Source of the DNA: Symbiodinium natans
Taxonomy: Eukaryota; Sar; Dinophyceae; Suessiales; Symbiodiniaceae
Direction: 5' to 3'
NCBI GenBank assembly: GCA_905221605.1
Contig: CAJNDS010002357.1
Span: 532,831 to 596,830 of the forward strand
Length of the DNA: 64,000 nt
Shown here: positions 30,401-43,400 of the stretch, in pieces
How the letters are laid out: every line of letters begins with the position of its first letter
Position numbering within the stretch: position 1 is the first letter of the stretch
Translations under genes and position numbers: made by a program
The notes under the pieces: model-generated
The model's database searches: none
Seen by the model: only the letters and a program-made list of their open reading frames with translations
Told to the model about the DNA's origin: nothing

Positions 30401-31182
30401 TCGATTCTTTCTTTGCTACAGCCTCGGTTTAGGAAACCGTGCAAATCTTGCATCCAAGTTGCAAAGCCGCTGGACCCCCAAAGTTGGATGAATGCTTAAA
30501 ATGACCAGCGACACTTCGCCGAGTAAACGCAGGGTGGAGTACCTTGGGTTCAAGCCTTTCGAAGTCCACGCAATGCCCAGGACCCGCACTGGTATGCCTA
30601 AACGCGTGTTTGCCAGTGCAGACATTCAGGTCGTGTGTCTTCTGGCAGAGGAACCCCAAGTCCCAAACCGTTCCGCACCCCAAAACACCTGAATACTTTC
30701 AATCCCCAAGCCCTGCACGCCTACATCAATCCCTAAACCTTCATTGCGTTCATCCCACATACGAAACGGCCAGTCAAGCTTGAGGGTTTAGATCAGCTTA
30801 CAATTTCTGAAGCGGTCATTCGAGTCAGAACAGCGTTACGGCCGAAGGCGTCCAAGTCAGTTTCAGCGTCGCTTTTTAGAAGATCTTCAGCCAAATCGAA
30901 GCGCGGCTCGAAAGTTCTCTGAATCCTTGGCTCCAGCCAAAGCACACGAGCACCACCGGGTCTTTGGTTGGGCGACATGTGGTAGAGCGTTTCATGGCTG
31001 GCCTTTAGGGTGCAGGGAAGCTTGAAATTCCTTTCAAAAACAATTCCTGCAAAGCCCAACCCTGTGCAAATCTGAGACCGCCAAGCCCTTCACAGGACAA
31101 TGGCGGAAGCCCAAGAGCGAGCGCCCTATTTCGCGCTGAACGCGCTGCGAATGGATGCCGGGAGCCCACTGTACCCTCGAAG
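26692..31182 (+). CDS. Unrecognised multi-exon gene, 5' exons, signal-peptide-like start
   Basis: I do not recognise this protein. 26692-26775 starts MALRAALLLAAFAHA, a typical secretory signal (basic residue, Leu/Ala core, AHA-type cleavage), then NEESLKFGRGMSK, with a GT donor. Further exons are 28615-28680 (NAKAASLPAPALAERLRAE), 28834-28880 (AQEQNDPFAIDEDAP) and 31096-31182 (MAEAQERAPYFALN, then MDAGSPLYPR). The last three join in phase through GT and GA donors with AG|G acceptors, and have the G/C-rich third positions seen in the ClpC exons. Whether the signal exon belongs with them is inferred from order and strand. An exon may be missing between 26775 and 28615. Confidence 0.5.
27441..27468. 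repeat. CT microsatellite
   Basis: (CT)n of about 28 bases in the intron after the signal-peptide exon. Confidence 0.9.
29572..29832 (+). CDS. Open 86-codon frame of uncertain status
   Basis: An uninterrupted + frame reads RAAEVVSGFSTE, then HIGAVWQTQVNASW and RVPYYEILARLW before a TAG. The residue mix looks protein-like and AG precedes GTGCGC at 29599, so part may be an exon of the surrounding gene. Phase with the exons at 28880 and 31096 does not require it, and no family is recognised. Confidence 0.25.
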   Translation: MPEPQPYGQVRAAEVVSGFSTEVYCSGIRAIPRSSPRPDLGFAKRREHVTTHIGAVWQTQVNASWFSFSLDEAERVPYYEILARLW

Positions 31183-32575
31183 GATTTAGAGGCGTATTTG
31201 GAGGGCTCAGGCTTTCAGACATACAAGCTGAAGAGGGCGTCGGGGTTCAGGGTTCAGTGGGGCTGGGCTGTCCTCTTTATGTACTGAAGCACTGCAGCCC
31301 AGACAGGTGTGTTGAAGCAACAATAGGCTGATGTGGCATCGCCTAGTTTTAGATGTGCAATTGTTGCTTAACATTCCAAACCCCATCATGCCAGCGTTGT
31401 ATTTGCAAATGGGGACCCCCTCCGAACCCACCCACCCCTCCCCCCCCCCCTCCTGCTTGAAAGGCATATGAATCCTGTCTCCCCCCCGTTTGAAGCCGTG
31501 CAAGCTTGCTTCCAAAAACATATGAGTCCTTTCCAAGCCCATCATGCGAGCATTGTGTTTGCAAATCGAAATCCAAACAAAAGTCAGAAGAATTCGCTGA
31601 GACCAGGACTCTTATCCAAGTCAATCAGAATCCTATGAAGTTCGTAGGAATCTTATTGAAATGCAGACGCAAAATCACCAATAATTCGACGAGAATTAAG
31701 AGGATTCTGACCAAAAATAGGAAGAATCCTATGAAAGTTAGAGGAACAGAAAAACACCCCCTCCCCCCCCCCCCCCCCTCCCAAAAACAGCTCCGCCCCT
31801 CATGCTGCAGGTATGGCGATGTTACACTCGTTCTTCGACCGAGCGTGGCTCATGCCGTCTCCATCATATCCGGATTCGACACTGGACTCATTGCATGCGG
31901 GCTGAGTGAGAGACAGTTCGGACTCTAGCAGCTTAAGTCCCAAGGCCGCTGAGGGCTTAATGTAAAGGGTCCTGATAAACTCAACCTTAAAGTCGCTCAA
32001 CTTGCTGCTTGCCGCAGGAAGCTGGACCGGCATGTGCAATAAGTCCTTCACGCCGCCAGCAGGAGGTGCTTCTGGGGCAAAAGGGCTTTGTCCGAAAAAC
32101 CAGAATTGCAAATTTCTGAGGCCCTTAAATTAAAGGGGCTTCAGCTTGGAATCCCCACAAGCCATCGGCAGGGTCTTGTCGCAGTCGGGCTTTGCCTGGA
32201 TATCTACATGGTAGGCTGTCACAGGATTTTTGAGCAAGAAGAAAAGTTTCTAGTCAAGCTGGCAACTAAATTTGAATGCGAGTGGCACATGCTGTGCGTC
32301 GCATTTCGCAAAGCCACCTAAAGCCAGATTTTCGTTTGGTCTCCCAACAGATGCACATGCAATTGCAGCTGCGCATTGCAAGACTTCGATCTTCCAACTT
32401 CTCCAAGATGGTGCAAAGTACGTAGCGGGAGAACAGAGAAACACCATACTCCCAAGTCGCTCTGGCATCTTGAAGCTCTTAGCTACGCCCCACAACACTA
32501 GCCCTGAACACACCAAGTACCCCTAAACACTAAACTTACTAAACCCTAAACCCTGAGCTCTAAACCTTGAGAAAG

Positions 32576-35500
32576 GCTTCGACCATGACTGCTCGGCGTA
32601 TCCCGGGCACGCCGGCCTCGGGAGCTTCGAGGCCCCTCTGGCATGTCATCGCTCACTTGAGAATAGTGAACTCCAAAACCGTTTTAGGGTTAGCGGCTAG
32701 ATTTTCCGGGAGGTGTGTCGATGCGATATGGGCCTAAAGGCATTTCCTCTGCAAAAGCGAAGAAGTGCTCCTTATCACATTGTTCAAGGCGGGCCGCTTC
32801 AGAAATTGCAGAAATTTCCCGGTTCGGTCGGCCCGAGCAGGTAAAGACTGACGACCACAGCAAAAGAAGACCAAAAACCCTGCGGCAACAGCATGCCTTC
32901 CTCAAGTTCAGGCTTTTGATCACTTGTTCTTGATCAACGAGCAGTACTGGCACAACGCGCACCTTCGTGAACATAGGGGTCGGGATGATTGCTCCTAGTA
33001 TTCCCTTATAGTCCCCATAGAATTATACTAGAATAGCCCCGAAGCCCTATTCTAGTTTCTAAGGCCCCTATATTATCCAGACGACAGGAACCCTGAGAGG
33101 TTCGTATTTCATGCGAGAGGCTAGTGCCGTTGGCCCCTTGACCTTGCCCTCACCTTGCTGATTCATAACCTTTCTATGCTCCAAGAAAGATTGCGGAATA
33201 GAATGTCAGTTCTGCAACCTAGAGCATCATGAGCACCGAACCACAGTTTCCGAGGAAGCGTGGGTTTTTTCCTGGGGCGTAGCGTTTTTGAGTCTTGAGT
33301 CTAACGTCAGCTGCAGTTCTTTTCCCTTCCAGCAAGCCTGCGCAAGTCCTCCAATCAAGTTAATGTTGGCCAGGTGACCCTGAGTTCTTGGGATGTCAGC
33401 TCAAAAAGCCTCACTTGCTTGAGGATCTTGGAGGCCCACAAGAGACACCCAAACAGTAGGATCACCTAGAAGTAAGGACCCCAGTAAGGTACTTCATATC
33501 CGAAACCCCCGCAGCTTGCCATTGAAACGCCCGAAAGGCACACACTGGAGCGACTCCTGGTACGTGCCCTCACCCCGGACTCAGCGCTGACGGGTCCCGA
33601 TTTCGTCCACTACTTCGAGGTCGGGGGGGCCCCCGATGGCAAGCTTTGGGATGCGTACTGTGCTGCTCTTCTTCTGCTTCTTCTTCTTCTTCTTCTTATT
33701 GTGGACTTGGGATCTTCGGGGCTTGAGCCTTAAACACTCTGCGAATCAGATCGCGAGACCACTGCGGCTCAGATACACGACAGCACGAAGCAGATCAGAG
33801 CCCACTCACGAATCAGATCAGACAGAACCCAGGAGAAAAGTTTTAGCATCCAAGGTTCAGGCGTCCAAGGTTCAGGCTTCAGGCTTCAGGCTTCAGGGCT
33901 TAGGGTTTCTGCAGCGGAAGGCTTAGGGTTTAGGGTTGGGCCTTGGGGTGTAGGGGTTAGGGTTGAGGGTTTAGGGTTTGGGTTCAGGGTTTGTGGGGGA
34001 GTGGTTTGAGGTTGAGGGTTAAGTGTTTCCAAGCCCTCATATGGGGAAAGGCTTAGTGGCCAACCCCAAGACAATCTTCCTGAATACCTTGGCCTTAGAG
34101 CTCCCTGCCTCAACGGAAACCGGAGTACAACAAGTACAGACGGCATAAACCCGCATGTCTCGCTGAATACCTTCAAGCCTTGTGAGCTGGGCCGAACCGT
34201 GGCGTGAGTCGCATCCCCCGCGATCCGACGCGTTATGCATCCAAAGAAGCCTTTCTGCGACCTGTTGGCGCGCTTGTGATCCAGACGCATGCGATCTGCT
34301 TCTCGGACCACGCGATAATTAACCCAGACCGCGAAGATACCGCAATGAAGCTGTTACAAAGTGAGTCCATGTCACCTTGCCATCCATTGGTCCGGCTCTG
34401 TGGCGGTCGCTAACTTTGCTCTTAACCTCGAGTTTTTCCAGGTCTTGCCTGCAGCGCGACTGAAGTTCCCCGACCATATCAAGCACCTCAGCGCGGATGG
34501 CTTGTGTGTGTTACGGGTGTGAGGGTGGTGCGTTGGATTTGCTATCTGAGGTTTACGTCTAGCAGGCGTGAGTCTTTGAAACTCCGTGTACCAGGCTAGG
34601 CAGATGAGTATTTTGCTTGCTCGGGAACAATGGGAAGTGTCATGAATTCTGTGGTTTGCCTGGGCTCCGAATCAGGTTTCCAGCTCCGAGAGCAGGCATC
34701 AATCCGATACGATCCTGCGTAAGTTCCAAGCCTTCGCTGTCCGCCTCTACCTATGATCACCTCTCCCTGTGCAACCGTTGTCCCTGCTAGCTTCTAAAGC
34801 CCAAGACATCACCAGTACCTTACTATCTTCCAAGACCACAAAGTTTGTGAACCTAAGGCGTTGAGGTTTACGGGGCCTTACATGTAGGAAGTTCATAGGG
34901 GAAGCCTTCAAGCCTCGATAAGCTTAGATAAACCCGTCGACTTAAACGAAGACTCAACCGACTTGAACGAAAGCGCTCAGGTTCGTCATCGCCTCCTTTC
35001 CAGGCCTCTTTGGCACCGCCCGGGGTGAGCGGGTGCGAGCCTGGTGTCGCAGGCCTGGCTCTCGAATTTCACAGGAATCTTGCTTTTTTCTTTTGAATGC
35101 TACCTCTTGAGTGCCTTCCATTGTCTTCGTTTCTGTCTCCCTCCGTCTCTGTCTCTCCCTTTGTCTCCCCTCTCCTTTTTTGGGAACCTTCAGAATGAGG
35201 TTTGGGGCCGAGAGTGTTTGAGGCAGAATAGCCTTCAAGCTGGAGTCTGCAAGGCTTGGGCGATTTGGCTACTATTCTGAGTTCTGTCTGTCCTACCTCC
35301 TAAACGTGACCTGTTCAAACCTCTCAATCCCGTGGCAACAACTGCGGCTGCAAACCCTCCTCGAGACTTTGGCCGGGGGATCGCTTGCAGCACACAGCCA
35401 GATCTCCCAAAAAATGGAATCAAATGAAAATTGCTGTTGGGGTATACGAAAGTAAACGGACCAGCACCCTGTAGTGTAGACCCACCAGAAGACGTTGAGA

Positions 35501-36114
35501 GGGCGAGAAGGGGAAGGCCCGGTAATGTTTCCTTAGAAAGGCCGCGACTTCAACTTCACCCCGCGCATTGTACCACTGCCCGGCAAAAATCGTTTCCTAT
35601 ATCAGGTCCCAGAGTAGATGTAGGGGATGCTGAATAGCCCTGCAATCTTTCTCTAAAGAGTGCCAATGAAGTTGGGGTGCGCCATTGACAAGTGCTTGAA
35701 ATAACTTCTATAAGAACAAGCAGATCTGGTCTGCCCAGGTGGATACCTCAAGCCATACCAACCCCAAGGCTCGTAAGGTTGAGGGGGTATCTACCAGCTG
35801 CAGCTGCCCCAAAGCGACGCCCCCTGTACGTCAGCAGGTATGGCTGGACCCTGCTGTGGTCTTTGGGGCTGAACCTCGGCTTCACCACCGACTTCGGCAT
35901 GCCCCACTTCTGGGCCACTGGGCAATGATCATTTGAGTTCCCTTGTGGCGGTTGTGTGACCCTAAACGCTAGAACGTTTTTGGGGATTTGAGATAGTTTC
36001 GTGGTGGCGGTTGTGTAGAACGGTCTCCACACCCGAAAAGCAGCCCAGGACCTCAAAAACCAGTCGGGGCCCTTCTGGGACCATCCCAGACTCCTCGACC
36101 CGGAGACTGTTGGG
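32576..36114 (+). CDS. Unrecognised multi-exon gene, central exons
   Basis: Exons 32576-32631 (DHDCSAYPGHAGLGSFE), 33515-33619 (starts LAIETPERHTLERLL, ends GPDFVHYFE; 35 codons), 34442-34499 (LPAARLKFPDHIKHLSAD), 34676-34718 (FQLREQASIRYDP), 35838-35913 (YGWTLLWSLGLNLGF, then MPHFW) and about 36049-36114 (DLKNQSGPFWDHPRLLDP). Phases agree at 32631/33515, 34499/34676, 34718/35838 and 35913/36049. Donors are GC, GT, GC, GT (GTAAGT) and GC. The aromatic-rich stretch from SIRYDPA to HFWDLK reads like a folded domain, but no family is recognised. An exon between 33619 and 34442 is probably missing; 34205-34360 is open and possible. Confidence 0.6.
32972..33077. repeat. Dispersed repeat family A, copy 3
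   Basis: ATAGGGGTCGGGATGATTGC, TATTCCCTTATAGTCCCC, AATTATACTAGAATAGCCCC, CCCTATTCTAGTTTCTAAGG and CCCCTATATTA. Clear match to 10351 and 49748. Confidence 0.8.
33431..33513. repeat. Dispersed repeat family B, copy 4
   Basis: AGAGACACCCAAACAGTAGG, ATCACCTAGAAGTAAGGACC and CCAGTAAGGTACTTCATATC. It runs right up to the AG acceptor of the exon at 33515. Confidence 0.7.
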
Positions 36115-37462
36115 AGCCTGGGACGCAGACCTCAACGCCCCGAACAATGGCATTTCGTAGGGTGATTCTTCGAGTGCTTGGAGCTTTTTTGCCATTCGCG
36201 ACATGTACTGCATACCTGGGAGACGAGTGCACAAAAACAACACAGGACATACAGATCTATGATGATATGAAAGAGTGCACCTCCAGCTACCTACGGGGCC
36301 AGGGAAGTGCGAGGACAGTTCTCACACACAGACCCACAGACCCGCAGACCAGTCGAAACTTGTCGGGAAGATCTTGTATTTGCTTCTAGCTTCCAGTGCC
36401 CTGGGTTGCCTCCAGTCTTTATTGGTACTGCCACCCTGCGTGTTTTTTCTATCAGGGATCGAGGCAGAAGCTGCGCACTTAATCTTGCAAGTCTTCCACC
36501 AGGCTTTCGTCAAGTAGTGTATCTTCACAATGCTCTTCATGATCCTAATGCGAGCATCAGGAAAATGTTCGCATGAAACTTCTTCAATTGGGTGGTATTC
36601 AGTTGTTGTCGATGCAAACCTTACTCACCACTTTCGGAGTGTGTTCGACACATTGAATGAAGCGTCATCGTGTTGCAAGCGCATGTTGAATCAGCATTTG
36701 CAGACGTTGCAATGCGGCATGCGCAGTGACATCATCCGACCACCATGCATTTCCGAGGGCGAGGTTTAACACGAGCTTCACGAATTCAACACGTCCCTGA
36801 AAAGCGCTGGCCTGAACCATGTCCTCGCACGGTGCATCAGCCGCACCCGCAAGCTTGCAGGCGGCACAGTCACATTTTCAGGTTGATGCGGGGAATGCGC
36901 ACGAGTGGTCAAAAAGCTCATGACATGCGAACCGAAAACTGAATCTCATGCGTGGCTTCTGTGGTTAAAAGTCTAGGGGCATCGGTAAAACCTGTCGAAA
37001 AGGGATGTCAAGCCGAACGAGCCTCAAACCTAGGTAAGAAGTCTCAATGCCAAGAGGGATTGAAAGCCTAAGCCCGAAAGCCCAAAGAATCGAGGCCTGC
37101 CGTGAACGCCACTTGTGGCACGTCCGCGGTTTTTGCCGAGGCTGGGAAGGGGCGGCTAAAGGGTTTACAGGTAAGGTTTGGGGTTCTGAGGAACAGAGTC
37201 TTTGTTTGGCCTGCAGATGCCGCGCCAAACCTTTCAACCCTGCAGCCTACAAGAAACCAGTCTTCGATTCAACTTTCCAAGCACGGCGAGACGCTTATGC
37301 CCCAAAAGCTTCTACCAACCCCAAAAGCATCAAAAGAACCACAAAGCCCGATCTCCACGTCCTCCTGAAAGCAGTACCCCTACAAGTGGTTTCGGTCTTT
37401 GGGGGTTGAACATCCAGGAAACCTAAACTCCAAAACCCCCAAAGTCCAAGCCAATCACGCAG

Positions 37463-40400
37463 TCGCAAAAGAAGGCAGACGCAAAAAGAGCTAAGGCTTG
37501 GGCGGCCGTGGCCGCCGCACGTGCAGCGCGGCATTTGGTGCCAAAGGCCCAGAGAATCGGGTGGAAAAATGGAGTGGAACATGGATCCATTGTGCGCTTG
37601 GAAGAGCTCAATAGTTTGTGCAGAGTAGATTCCGACCATCGTGCGTCGCGCAGGGGGCCAACAGTTCCGGGACAGAGGTGTGCTCTTAGGTGCTGTTACC
37701 CCTTACTCGGTTCTTAAGCCCCTCCAAGCTCCTGTCCTCGCTTCCTCTTACTGTTGTTGCACCTGTCTCCCTCCTCCTCCTCTTCCTTTCTCCACTCTTT
37801 CCTCTTCTTTTTATTCCTTCTTCTGCCTCCTTCCCCTCTCCTGAAAATTGGAGCAAGTTGTGTCGAGGGGCGTGAGCAGTCCGCGCATGGTCCTCGACCG
37901 CAAGCCGACATCCCCCCAAAAAATTCGCCGCGAAGCTCGCGCACGAAGCCCAAGAACAAGACTGTGGCAGGACTGGGCCGAGCTCTGGGCTGCGCTGGCC
38001 TCGAAGGTGCCCGCCGCTTCGCGGAGCCCGGGCGCAGGAAGTCCAGCAGGCTTAGGGGTCTTGGAGGTTGCTTGGGGAATATTGGGGCTGATTGAGGGCT
38101 TTGAGACTTCGAAGTTTGCAGGCGAAGGGTGTTCATTTACTTCTTCTGCCCTACAGCTATGGTATCAGAAGGGCCACAGGCTAGCAAAGTGGGGCATATG
38201 GACTCCTTGCCCTGCCGGGTTTGCTTGGGGGTTCCTCAAAAAGCTAAGTCCGAATCGAACAAGGGGTACGGGGTCCAATTCTTTCAGGTATTTATCTCGC
38301 GAACCCTCTTGCATCCCAATACTCGCTCACCCTTGAAAATGAAATTATTGTCTCAACCCCAGGCGCCAAAAACCACCAGGCGCCAAAAAGCAAGAGCCAA
38401 GGATCTCCCCGCTCCGAGCGTTCTCTTGTGCCGATCCAGAGGGTTGCCTTGGCATCACGGAGGTCTTCCGGCCTCCTAGCAACCCCCCCCCCCCACCCCC
38501 CTCACCCCCCTAAGACTTCCGTGAGACTTTAGGATGTTGAGGTTGTAATATGCTTTTTGGGCTGTGGACGGAGTGCTGGATCAGGGCATATGAATGAAAG
38601 TTGCGGGCTGAGGCATGCGGCCATGCATGAGTACTGAGTACAGGTTTGCTTTATTACCTCCGCAGTTGGTGTCTCAAACGTTTGTGAGCGTGGATGTGCT
38701 TTGCCCGCAATATGGCTGCTAAACTTGCAACTCCGATTCCCTGGCCTAGTAAGTTGCAATGCCAAGCCCAGCTTGTGTTCTCTGGAGCCGCTGCAAGGAT
38801 GGCGACTGTGTATGCACCACAGCGTCTGCAACTGAAACCGACGCCATGATCGTCTGATGAATGCGTCACATGCGAAGGACTTTGAAGGTGGAGCACCAGT
38901 ACCGACAAGACTCGGTATTGATCAGTGTGATCCACGGGCTGTTCCAGCAGGCGTCTTTACGATGCAAGGACATGACAGGCCAAAAACAGCCGCAAGTCCT
39001 GCCTCTAATTGCGAAGCCGGCCGATGATGAGATGATGAGTTGCCGGCTTCAAGCAGGGACTGGTCCTAAATGGAACAGAGTTTCTCTGCTCAGCCACCTT
39101 CACAAAGAAGGCTGTGCTGATTGTTTGTCACGCCTCAAGCGAAGTGCACCGTGGGTCCAATGTCAGGATGCATCTGCATGGGCTTACACTTGGGCCAATT
39201 CTCATGAGTGTTTGCACGCACGGCGGCAAATCAGAGTTCATCAACATGCCAGCAAATGATTTCGCACTTAAGCTTTGCCCTCTGGACACATTGCCGTGGG
39301 GACCCCTGCAAGCTGCACCAAGGCAATCCACTGAGGGCGAGAACGTCCTCGTCGACCTGGACAAAGACGAACAGGCAGCTTGAGATACAGCTCTGCGTTG
39401 AGGTGAGGAGGTTTGGCTTCTCAGACACTTGACCCTAAAACTGCTACGAACCGCAACCATGGCATGTGAGTTCACATCTTTCAGAATTTCAGGAACTCTA
39501 CAGAGATGCAAGGTTCTGAATATGCGATGCTAGATGAGCCTTTGGTTTGATACCCACGTCCTCGAGCCAGTGCACAAGACACGCCGCCAAAGCAGGGCTT
39601 CACTCCACCCAGAACTTGTCCCCGCTCCGGATTCAGGATTTTTAGCTATTCAGGCACCGGGTCCCCAAAAGTTTATACTTTCTGTGGGCGGAAATTCAGG
39701 TGCTGGTTCTTCGCCAGCAACTAGATAGCTCAGAAGAGGAGACGACCGAGACGGAGGCCAGAGGTTTCGGGCTTTTCAGGGGAGGTTGCTTTAGCCCCCG
39801 AACTGAACTGATACCCTCAAAACCATGGTAGAAACTCTAAACCTTCCAATGGCCCGAAAGGCCCACAACATCTAAGGAGGAGGGGTTCAAGATTCAGGAT
39901 TGGGACACTTAAAGCTGTGCATTTTCTTTGGGAGACCTGCTTAGGCCCACAGGGTAGATAGTCTGAAGCTGGTGAGGCAGTCGAGACCAAGGTGGCTGAA
40001 CCGACTGCTGCGTGATCCAGGCTCGCTACCTTTGGTCCTCTAGCTTGGGCGAGCGTCCCTAGTCACCCCCAAACACCACAGTACATCAGGAAATGCTGAC
40101 CCTAAACCCCTAAACCGAAGCGAAGCCAACGAAGTCTTTGTCAAGGAAGTCCTGGGTGTCCGATCCTCACTGAAGGCCGAGGCAGGCCAGCGGCTAGCTT
40201 CACCACTGAAGCCAGCTTCCTGCTCAAGTGCATTCCCAAGATGCGAAGCAGGGAAGGTTCTCATTTTTTTGCAATACGCCAGTGAAATCATGTGTTGTGA
40301 CCACTCTTTGTGGCAACATGTCTGAAGGAAGCAGCGCAGGAAGCTGGCTCCGTGCGCATATCAAGTGCTCTTAGGAGCATGACGTGGTGTCGAGTGCCGG

Positions 40401-43400
40401 CTGCTTTAATTTCGCTGTACTGTGTAACATGAAGGCCGATACTGTATCAGTTGGTTGATTATACCTTTCACATGTAGGCTTCGCGGATGCATGGCAAAGC
40501 CGGGGGCAAATGCCCCTCTTGCCTAAATGGGGTTCAGTGTGCACGCCAAACAGGCCTTGAAGCCTTAACGACCCCTGTGGCCCTGCCTGGGTGCCCACAC
40601 CGCCAGCGCCATTTGCAAAGCCGCTGCGTTGAAGTGTGTAAGGACAGCAGCCCTCTCAAACATGTATGCCTAGCGATCTCAAACCCTCACTGTTTCATGA
40701 GTCCTTGTTTTTCTACTCGTCCACACGTGTGGGCACCCAGGCCGACGTTTTCCCCCGAGCAGTCTCCAACACAAAGTTTGATCATGAACCTAAAGCCTAC
40801 ATCCCCACGTATCGTACACCACAAGAAGGTCACCACCAGTTGCGCTCCCCAACCCCTGAACCCACAAACTCCTGAGCCTAAAAACCCAAGAATCGCCTCT
40901 CTCGAAGTATCCGAGTATCACAGGCCTTCGTGAGGCTTTTCGGGTGGGAGAAGCCATGGTTTGCGGAATTCTCGCGTGTCGCGTGGCGGCTCCGTGCTGG
41001 GAGCTGAGCACAAGGTTCGTGTTTAGGATGAGTTGGGGAGAGGGAGAGGGAGAGAGAGAGAGAGAGGTGTGGAATGTCTAGTGTGGAAAGTTTTACAATA
41101 GGTCATGTTTTAGGTCTGCTGCAGCCCAGTTTAAAAGAACTCTCCAAACTCCCAACCCCAGTTTTTCAAAAGCAAGCCAGGGCATCACATGCCTAGAACA
41201 ACATGCAGGCATCTGAAGCCCTTAAGCCCACGAGACCAAAGACCTACAAGATCGAACACGAAGATATACGCAACTCCCCTTGTGACCCTAAACCCTAAAC
41301 CCTAAACCCTAAACCCTAAGCCCTAAACCCTAAACCCTAAACCCTCAACCCTCAACCCTCAACCCTAAACCCTAAACCCTAAACCCTAAACCCTAAACCC
41401 TAAAACCCTAAACCCTAAACCCTAAACCCTAAACCCTAAACCAAAAGCCCTGAACCCTAAACCCTAAACCCTTGTGACCCAGGTTGGGCTCTACTGCGAC
41501 GTGCCCCTCGCTCCGTGAGCTTTCCAGGGAAGAGCAGGGCATGATCTTTAACCACAAGGGCTGGGGGTTAGGGTTCAGGGTTCAGGGTCTAGGGTTTAGG
41601 GTTTGGGGTTTGGGGGTTAGGGTTTAGTTTTTAGGGTTTAGGGCTGGAAGTCACGATGTGGCATGCTGGGGGTTCATATTTACGTGGGCGTTTTGGGTGC
41701 TTTTGGGGACTCAGGGTTTTTTTGGGGGCTGTTGGATAGTTGCTGGTGGAAGGGTCTGAAGGGTGTGGGGCTCGAGGGGCAAGGGTCTTCAGATCTGTAC
41801 CGTCTCAGGGCTCTCTTGGGCTCTTGGTGGCTGAGAGTCTTGCTCCAAGGGCTCTTAGGGGCTTTGAAGGGAGCCTAAGGTCTAGACAAAGGGGAACAAG
41901 GGCCTACTCTTTTTTCCTAGCCCTGTTGTCCCTTATGAACTCTATATGCGCACGCCCTACACCATGAACAGAAGAAGCGCTACTAACCCCTACACACTGA
42001 ACCCTGAACTGAACCCTGAACCCTGAACCCTGAACCCTGAACCCTGAACCCTGAACCCTGAACCCTGAACCCTGAACCCTGAACCCTGAACCCTGAACCC
42101 TAAACCCTAAACCAGTGCCTGTGCCGCTCTTCCGGATTCCTCCTGGAAGCTTAGGGGACGGTAACTCACCAAGGCCTGGCTTCCCACGAGAGAGTTGCGA
42201 AAAAATGGGGGGTTGCCGAGATGAGGGGGTGCCAAAATTGGGTTCCTGATTCTTCGGGTTTAGGGTTCAGGGTTTAGGGTTTAGGGCGGGACCCTACTAT
42301 TTGGGGATCTTTCTTGGGGAGGTCCCCTGTGTTCGTAAAACCCCCAAATCGGTTGTGCACACAGCGTGATTTGGTCTCGAGGGGATCTTACAGTAAGATA
42401 TTCCCGACCTCCACTCGTAACAGTAATGACCTCAGAAAAGTATTGAGAAGTAGATCCAGGGAAGCCAAATGGTCGATGCAGAAGTCGACAAAATCTTTTA
42501 GTTTCCAGGCCTGCCGTGCCCTCGTTCAAGATAAAAAAAGGTGTGTGAGCCAGGGTTCCCGGCTTGGGTGCAGTCAAAAACCTTGAGCGCGCAACTCTAA
42601 ACCTTAAAGGTAGCTGTTTCTGAGCTTGCGGCAACTTTGCGTAGCAACCGCCAAGAACGAAGTTTTGCTTGTCGGGTTGGCGTCGAGGGTTTGGAGTTTA
42701 GGGGGGTTCAGAATACTGCCGCTTGGTGCGCAAAGCATCTCCCTTGCACACATTGTAGCCCCAAACCCTCAAGTTGCTCTTTATCACTTCCACCTAGACC
42801 CGAAACCTGAACTTCCAAACGTAAGCCAGTAAACCCGCGCCCATCCCCCCACCCCCCCTCAAAAGGCTTCTGCGAATCCGAGAATTGGGGAGTGTCAAAG
42901 GTTTGGGGCTACTGGCCTGGGACCGTACCTTGACGTAGTTGTAACAATCGAGGCCAATGTAAGGTTGTGGCCTAGCTTACGGTCTGCAGATGGGGGTCGG
43001 CCAGTCTGGGCTCCATTGCCCAAAGCCTAGCGGGACGCCATCTTCCAGCTGATGTCCGCCTTGTTGTCATCTCTTTACTACGCCCGAAGTGAACCCCAAG
43101 GCCCGAGTGCCCAGGTGTTTTCAGGATTGGATCTCCGGCGTGCTCAGAATCGAAATGCTTCAAACCACAGTGCACGCCAGCAACCTTACTGTAGGTCTCA
43201 TACCTGAAGCCGAAAAGCCTGCGAAGAGCAAGCCAAGAGCTCCAACATTACAAACCCGGAAGCCTTGCAAACGGCATGCGTAGCCCAAACCCCACATCCA
43301 GAAACACTGAGCCCTGAAACCCTGTACTCCCAAACCCTGAAAATTCCAGGGTACTTCCTCTTTACATGCGGCGATGACCTGGCACAGTCGCCCGCAGGGC

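Noticed and set aside
38861-39259. 132-codon open frame
   Set aside because: No third-position bias like the real exons, no splice-consistent ends and no family resemblance.
41286-42113. CRISPR-like or true telomere end
   Set aside because: Units are 7 bases without spacers, and sequence of ordinary composition continues on both sides, so the arrays are interstitial.
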